From the NCBI GenBank assembly GCA_937875395.1, contig CALNCU010000096.1, positions 1-9,484 of the forward strand: a stretch of 9,484 nucleotides of DNA. The letters run 5' to 3'. How positions within the stretch are numbered: the stretch's first letter is position 1; each line of letters opens with the position of its first letter. Under the pieces are notes generated by a model. That model made no database searches and was not told the DNA's origin. It worked only from the letters and a program-made list of their open reading frames with translations. A program made the position numbers and the translations under genes. The stretch is from an uncultured Armatimonadota bacterium. Lineage in GTDB: Bacteria > Armatimonadota > UBA5829 > DTJY01. Positions 6,957 through 9,484 of the stretch are shown piece after piece.

Positions 6957-8243
6957 TTATTCTTCTACTCTTATCCAGTTATTTACTTTTGATACTACCG
7001 GAAGCCCCTCTACAAGGGATATGGCATTCCGGAAGTTCTTTTCTTTGATCTTGTGGGTTACAATTACTATCTCCGCCCGGCCTTTGCAATGGTCTTTCTG
7101 AACCATGGTTGCTATGCTTACGTTGTGCTCCCCAAAGATACTGGCAATGTTTGCCAGAACCTTGGGCTTATCATCTACAAGCATGCGGATGTAGTAGCTG
7201 GTCTCCACTTCTTCCATGTCCTGTATGCGCCTGTTCTCAAAGCAGGTGCACGGCAGCCTTCCGGTGGCGTCAAGGTTTATGTTGCGGGCTATGTCTATTA
7301 CATCCCCCGCAACGGCGCTTCCGGTGGGGAGGGAACCCGCCCCGCGGCCGTAGAACATAAGATCGCCCACAAAGTCTCCCCTTACAAAGATGCCGTTGTA
7401 TACATCGTTTACATTTGCAAGCGGGTGGGCGATGGGGATAAGGGTGGGGTGCACCCTTGCCTGAATCTCTTGCCCGTCTCTTTTTGCAATTGCCAGAAGC
7501 TTTAGTGCATAGCCCATCTCGCGGGCGTAGGCAATATCATTGCCGGAGATTTTGGTTATCCCCTCGCAGTAGATATTGTTTACGTCTATGCGGTTTGTGA
7601 AGGCTATGGCGGCTAGAATGGCAAGCTTGTATCTGGCATCAAAACCTTCTACATCCGCCGTGGGGTCGGCCTCTGCATAACCGGCCTTCTGTGCCTCTTT
7701 TAATACATCGGCAAAGTCGCTCCCCTGGTTTGCCATCTTGGTTAGAATGTAGTTTGTGGTGCCGTTTACTATGCCTATTACTTCCTGAATTTTGTTTGCG
7801 GCAAGGCATTCCTTGAGCGGGCCGATGACGGGTATGCCGCCGCCCACGCTTGCCTCAAAGTAGAAATCCAGCCCCTGCTTATCCGCAAGGGAGAGGATAT
7901 CTGTGCCTTCTTTGGCAATTAGTTCCTTGTTGGCGGTGACTACGTGCTTGCCGTTTTTAAGTGCCCGCAGGATGAAGTCTTTTGCCGGATGCAGGCCGCC
8001 TATAAGTTCTACTACAATATCTATGTCCGGGTTATCCAGCACCTCGTTTGCATTCTTTGTGAGGATGCTTTTGTCAAACTTTACCGGGCGTTCGCTTGTT
8101 GTATCCAGGTCTACTATGCGTACAACTTCCAGCCGGGAACCTATCTTCCGTTCTATTTCGGCCTTATTCTCAAGGAGCACGCGAAGGGTTCCCACCCCCA
8201 CGGTTCCAAGGCCTATCATTCCTACATTAATCTGAGGTTTCAA
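6957..8243 (-). CDS. hom: Homoserine dehydrogenase with C-terminal ACT domain
   Basis: Reduces aspartate semialdehyde to homoserine with NAD(P)H, at the branch to threonine and methionine. At 428 residues it has the monofunctional length. The Rossmann motif GLGTVG is at 11-16. VVTANKEL (101-108) carries the conserved lysine, EASVGGGIPVI is at 130-140, NGTTNYIL at 160-167, and the substrate and hinge signature GYAEADPTADVEGFDARYK at 188-206. Residues about 348-428 form an ACT domain (YYIRMLVDDKPKVLANIASI region), which in this family usually mediates feedback by threonine. The start is TTG 8243, chosen because GGAGG stands five bases upstream and the protein then begins directly before the Rossmann strand. 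It is preceded by accB with a 48-base gap and followed by a terminator-like hairpin before thrC. Confidence 0.97.
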   Translation of the reverse strand: MKPQINVGMIGLGTVGVGTLRVLLENKAEIERKIGSRLEVVRIVDLDTTSERPVKFDKSILTKNANEVLDNPDIDIVVELIGGLHPAKDFILRALKNGKHVVTANKELIAKEGTDILSLADKQGLDFYFEASVGGGIPVIGPLKECLAANKIQEVIGIVNGTTNYILTKMANQGSDFADVLKEAQKAGYAEADPTADVEGFDARYKLAILAAIAFTNRIDVNNIYCEGITKISGNDIAYAREMGYALKLLAIAKRDGQEIQARVHPTLIPIAHPLANVNDVYNGIFVRGDFVGDLMFYGRGAGSLPTGSAVAGDVIDIARNINLDATGRLPCTCFENRRIQDMEEVETSYYIRMLVDDKPKVLANIASIFGEHNVSIATMVQKDHCKGRAEIVIVTHKIKEKNFRNAISLVEGLPVVSKVNNWIRVEE

Positions 8244-8248
8244 TACTA

Positions 8249-8253
8249 CCTCC
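8249..8253 (-). promoter_or_regulatory. hom ribosome binding site (supports the TTG start)
   Basis: GGAGG on the minus strand followed by TAGTA and then TTG at 8243-8241. No ATG in frame gives both a good ribosome binding site and a complete Rossmann fold, so this site fixes the start. Confidence 0.8.
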
Positions 8254-8266
8254 GTATCCTTCTAGA

Positions 8267-8287
8267 CAGACCCGTTTTTGGGGCCTG
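8267..8287 (-). other. Hairpin in the accB-hom gap
   Basis: CAGGCCC and GGGTCTG form a 7-bp stem with one G-U pair around a 7-base A-rich loop on the minus strand. No T-tract follows (the sequence continues TCTAG), so termination is unlikely. It could be an RNA processing or stability element between accB and hom. Nothing else is visible in the 48-base gap apart from the hom ribosome binding site. Confidence 0.3.
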
Positions 8288-8291
8288 CAAT

Positions 8292-8759
8292 TTATTTGCC
8301 CGATGTATCTATTACCACCAGCACAGCGCCCTGCTGCACCAGCTTGCCGTTTTCTGCAGGTATGGATACTACCTTGCCGGTAACTTCCGACGGTATTTCG
8401 CTGAATACTTTCATGGCTTCAATAATGCCTACTGTCTGACCTTCTTCAATCTCATCTCCCTCTTCAACAAACGGGGGAGAATCCGGCGATGGATAACGGT
8501 AGAATACGCCGATCATTGGAGATTTTATCTGAACAAGGTTCTGGTTTACAGTCTCCGGCTCTGCAGGCATTGCATATTCCGACGGTTCCAGCGGCTCTTC
8601 ATAGTAAGGCTGGGCCGCTGCTGCGGGTGCTGCCTCTTCGCCCGCTATCTCAGCTTTTACGGTTACGCTTGTGCTGCCTTCTTCAACGGTGATTTCCGTG
8701 AGGTGGTTTTGCTCTACAAGCGCCACCAGCTTTTTGATTTTATCTATATCAACGGTCAT
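8292..8759 (-). CDS. accB: Biotin carboxyl carrier protein of acetyl-CoA carboxylase
   Basis: Carries carboxybiotin between the biotin carboxylase and carboxyltransferase parts of acetyl-CoA carboxylase, the first step of fatty acid synthesis. The 155 residues comprise an N-terminal segment (1-38), an Ala/Pro/Glu-rich flexible linker (about 39-75) and a C-terminal biotinyl domain. The domain has KSPMIGVFYRYPSPDSPPF (79-97), VEEGDEIEEGQT, and the biotinylation motif EAMK at 114-117 with Lys117 as acceptor. The residues after the lysine are VFSEI, where many homologues have LMNEI. Length and layout are normal. ATG 8759 fits the typical start but has only a weak ribosome binding site. Unusually, accC does not follow: the next gene is hom. 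A strong promoter lies just upstream. Confidence 0.96.
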   Translation of the reverse strand: MTVDIDKIKKLVALVEQNHLTEITVEEGSTSVTVKAEIAGEEAAPAAAAQPYYEEPLEPSEYAMPAEPETVNQNLVQIKSPMIGVFYRYPSPDSPPFVEEGDEIEEGQTVGIIEAMKVFSEIPSEVTGKVVSIPAENGKLVQQGAVLVVIDTSGK

Positions 8760-8769
8760 ATTATTCTCT

Positions 8770-8798
8770 TATGCCTTTCTTACGCATTTTTTGGCATA
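8770..8798 (-). other. Inverted repeat in the accB leader
   Basis: TATGCC and GGCATA, perfect 6-base complements, are separated by 17 bases in the roughly 45-base leader between the predicted transcription start and the accB ATG. They could pair in the mRNA close to the weak ribosome binding site, or serve as a protein-binding dyad. Its function is unknown and chance cannot be excluded. Confidence 0.3.
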
Positions 8799-8810
8799 TT
8801 ACATTCGTAA

Positions 8811-8840
8811 AGTATAGCATCCGTGAACTCGGGATGTCAA
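8811..8840 (-). promoter_or_regulatory. Strong sigma-70-type promoter for accB-hom
   Basis: On the minus strand TTGACA (-35, 8840-8835, perfect consensus), an 18-base spacer, then TATACT (-10, 8816-8811), preceded by TGC to give an extended -10. Transcription should start near 8804, about 45 bases before accB. This is the best promoter in the window. It lies in the gap after the esterase gene, so accB begins a new transcription unit. Confidence 0.85.
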
Positions 8841-8845
8841 TTCTA

Positions 8846-8878
8846 CCGGCGGTTGGCCGGTTGCTTCCGGGACGCCGG
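8846..8878 (-). other. GC-rich stem-loop between the esterase gene and the accB promoter
   Basis: Nested complements CCGGCG / CGCCGG (outer) and CCGG / CCGG (inner, 6-base loop) make a two-tier stem with a 2/5-base internal loop. It lies just after the esterase stop codon. There is no T-tract, so it is not a canonical intrinsic terminator. It may still help end the esterase message or block 3' decay. Confidence 0.35.
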
Positions 8879-8903
8879 CCGGCGGAGAGTGCTAGTTGTA
8901 TTT

Positions 8904-9484
8904 TTAAATCAGCAATCCTCTTGTTTCAAACCATCTTTTAAGGGATTCGCTCCAGGAGGAGAGCGCCGGGTAGCCGGGTGCAAGTCCTACGCCGTGCGGC
9001 CCTGGTTCGTAGATGTGTATCTCTGCCGGAACCCCTGCCTTGCGGAGCGCCAGGTAGAAGAGCACGCTGTTTTCCGGCATGACCAGCGTATCTTCATTTG
9101 TGTGAAAGAGGAATGTTGGCGGCGTATTTGCGGTTACGTGCAGCTCGTTTGAGAGGTGTTCCAGAAGCTCTGCAGAGGGGTTCTCTCCAAGGAGGTTGAT
9201 GAATGAGCCGCTGTGGCGGTACTCCTCCTTTGAAGAGAGCACCGGGTAAGAGAGTATGGCAAAATCCGGGCGGGAGCTTTTACGCTCCACAGGATCGGCC
9301 GAGGATGGGTTTCCATTGTTAAAATGAGTGGCGGCGGTGGATGCAAGGTGCCCTCCGGCAGAGAATCCCCATACGCCTATCTTGGATGGGTCTATATTCC
9401 AATTTGATGCGCCCGCTCTCACAAATTGTACTGCGCGAAGCACATCCTGCATCTGGCAGGGATGGTGGTATTTTGGGCCCAGCC
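8904..9484 (-). CDS. Alpha/beta-hydrolase esterase, C-terminal part (cut by window edge)
   Basis: 192 residues are visible and the frame is open to the window end, so the N-terminus is missing. The first visible residues, LGPKYHHPCQMQDVLRAV, match the region before the nucleophile elbow in acetylxylan-esterase-like and related hydrolases (typically Y-L-P-YHHP---QD). The internal Met at 9452 is therefore unlikely to be the real start. The nucleophile motif is GFSAGGHLAS (serine at visible residue 41, codon 9362-9360). The candidate catalytic Asp is in HTNEDTLVMPENS (residue 131) and the His in GPHGVGL (residue 163). The substrate is unknown: polysaccharide deacetylation or general carboxylester hydrolysis are both possible. 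Any signal peptide would be outside the window. It ends upstream of the accB promoter and seems to belong to a different unit. Confidence 0.88.
   Translation of the reverse strand, partial: LGPKYHHPCQMQDVLRAVQFVRAGASNWNIDPSKIGVWGFSAGGHLASTAATHFNNGNPSSADPVERKSSRPDFAILSYPVLSSKEEYRHSGSFINLLGENPSAELLEHLSNELHVTANTPPTFLFHTNEDTLVMPENSVLFYLALRKAGVPAEIHIYEPGPHGVGLAPGYPALSSWSESLKRWFETRGLLI

Noticed and set aside
7944..8810. 288-codon open frame on the plus strand opposite the hom 5' end and accB
   Set aside because: It spans two well-supported genes and their gap in antisense. The translation is rich in Tyr, Cys and Phe, typical of a shadow frame, with no ribosome binding site or recognisable motif.
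8760..8810. Riboswitch or T-box ahead of accB-hom
   Set aside because: The predicted leader is only about 45 bases, too short for a lysine riboswitch, SAM riboswitch or T-box, and no such motifs are visible.
8846..8878. Intrinsic terminator for the esterase gene
   Set aside because: The stem-loop is clear but no T-tract follows it on the minus strand, so I list it only as a structure.
1..9484. Mobile element, prophage, CRISPR or defence system
   Set aside because: I found no transposase, integrase, terminal repeats, direct-repeat arrays or nuclease motifs. All genes are core metabolism or housekeeping apart from the esterase.

Overview
This is an ordinary chromosomal housekeeping segment with every recognisable gene on the minus strand, so it reads from right to left. 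I see no mobile elements, CRISPR arrays, tRNAs or rRNAs. The organism is a bacterium: it has strong Shine-Dalgarno sites, two sigma-70-type promoters, intrinsic terminators, FtsH, TilS and a biotin carboxyl carrier protein. GC content looks near 50%, AUA is used freely for isoleucine, and CCGG is conspicuously common. I cannot place it in a phylum. The homoserine kinase candidate of the phosphoglycerate-mutase-like type argues against enterobacteria and Bacillus.

In transcription order: (1) the 3' part of an alpha/beta-hydrolase esterase (8904-9484, cut by the window edge); (2) a near-consensus promoter (8811-8840) followed by accB (biotin carrier of acetyl-CoA carboxylase) and hom (homoserine dehydrogenase with an ACT domain); (3) an intrinsic terminator or attenuator (about 6920-6947); (4) thrC (threonine synthase), purC (SAICAR synthetase) and apgM (phosphoglycerate-mutase-like proposed homoserine kinase), spaced by only 14 and 16 bases; (5) tilS (tRNA-Ile lysidine synthase), whose C-terminal domain lies in a different frame from the rest; (6) a good promoter inside the tilS 3' end driving ftsH, which probably starts at TTG 2142; (7) an intrinsic terminator (176-209); and (8) the first 55 codons of a glutamate formimidoyltransferase (ftcD), cut by the left edge.

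Together hom, the apgM-type protein and thrC would cover aspartate semialdehyde to threonine, with the apgM product supplying the kinase step because no ThrB gene is visible. purC and accB are unrelated partners in the same transcription block. The most notable points are the broken tilS frame, striking because neighbouring genes put AUA codons at essential isoleucines and so should need TilS, and two terminators placed directly before ribosome binding sites with no room for a new promoter. I found no clear undescribed system here.
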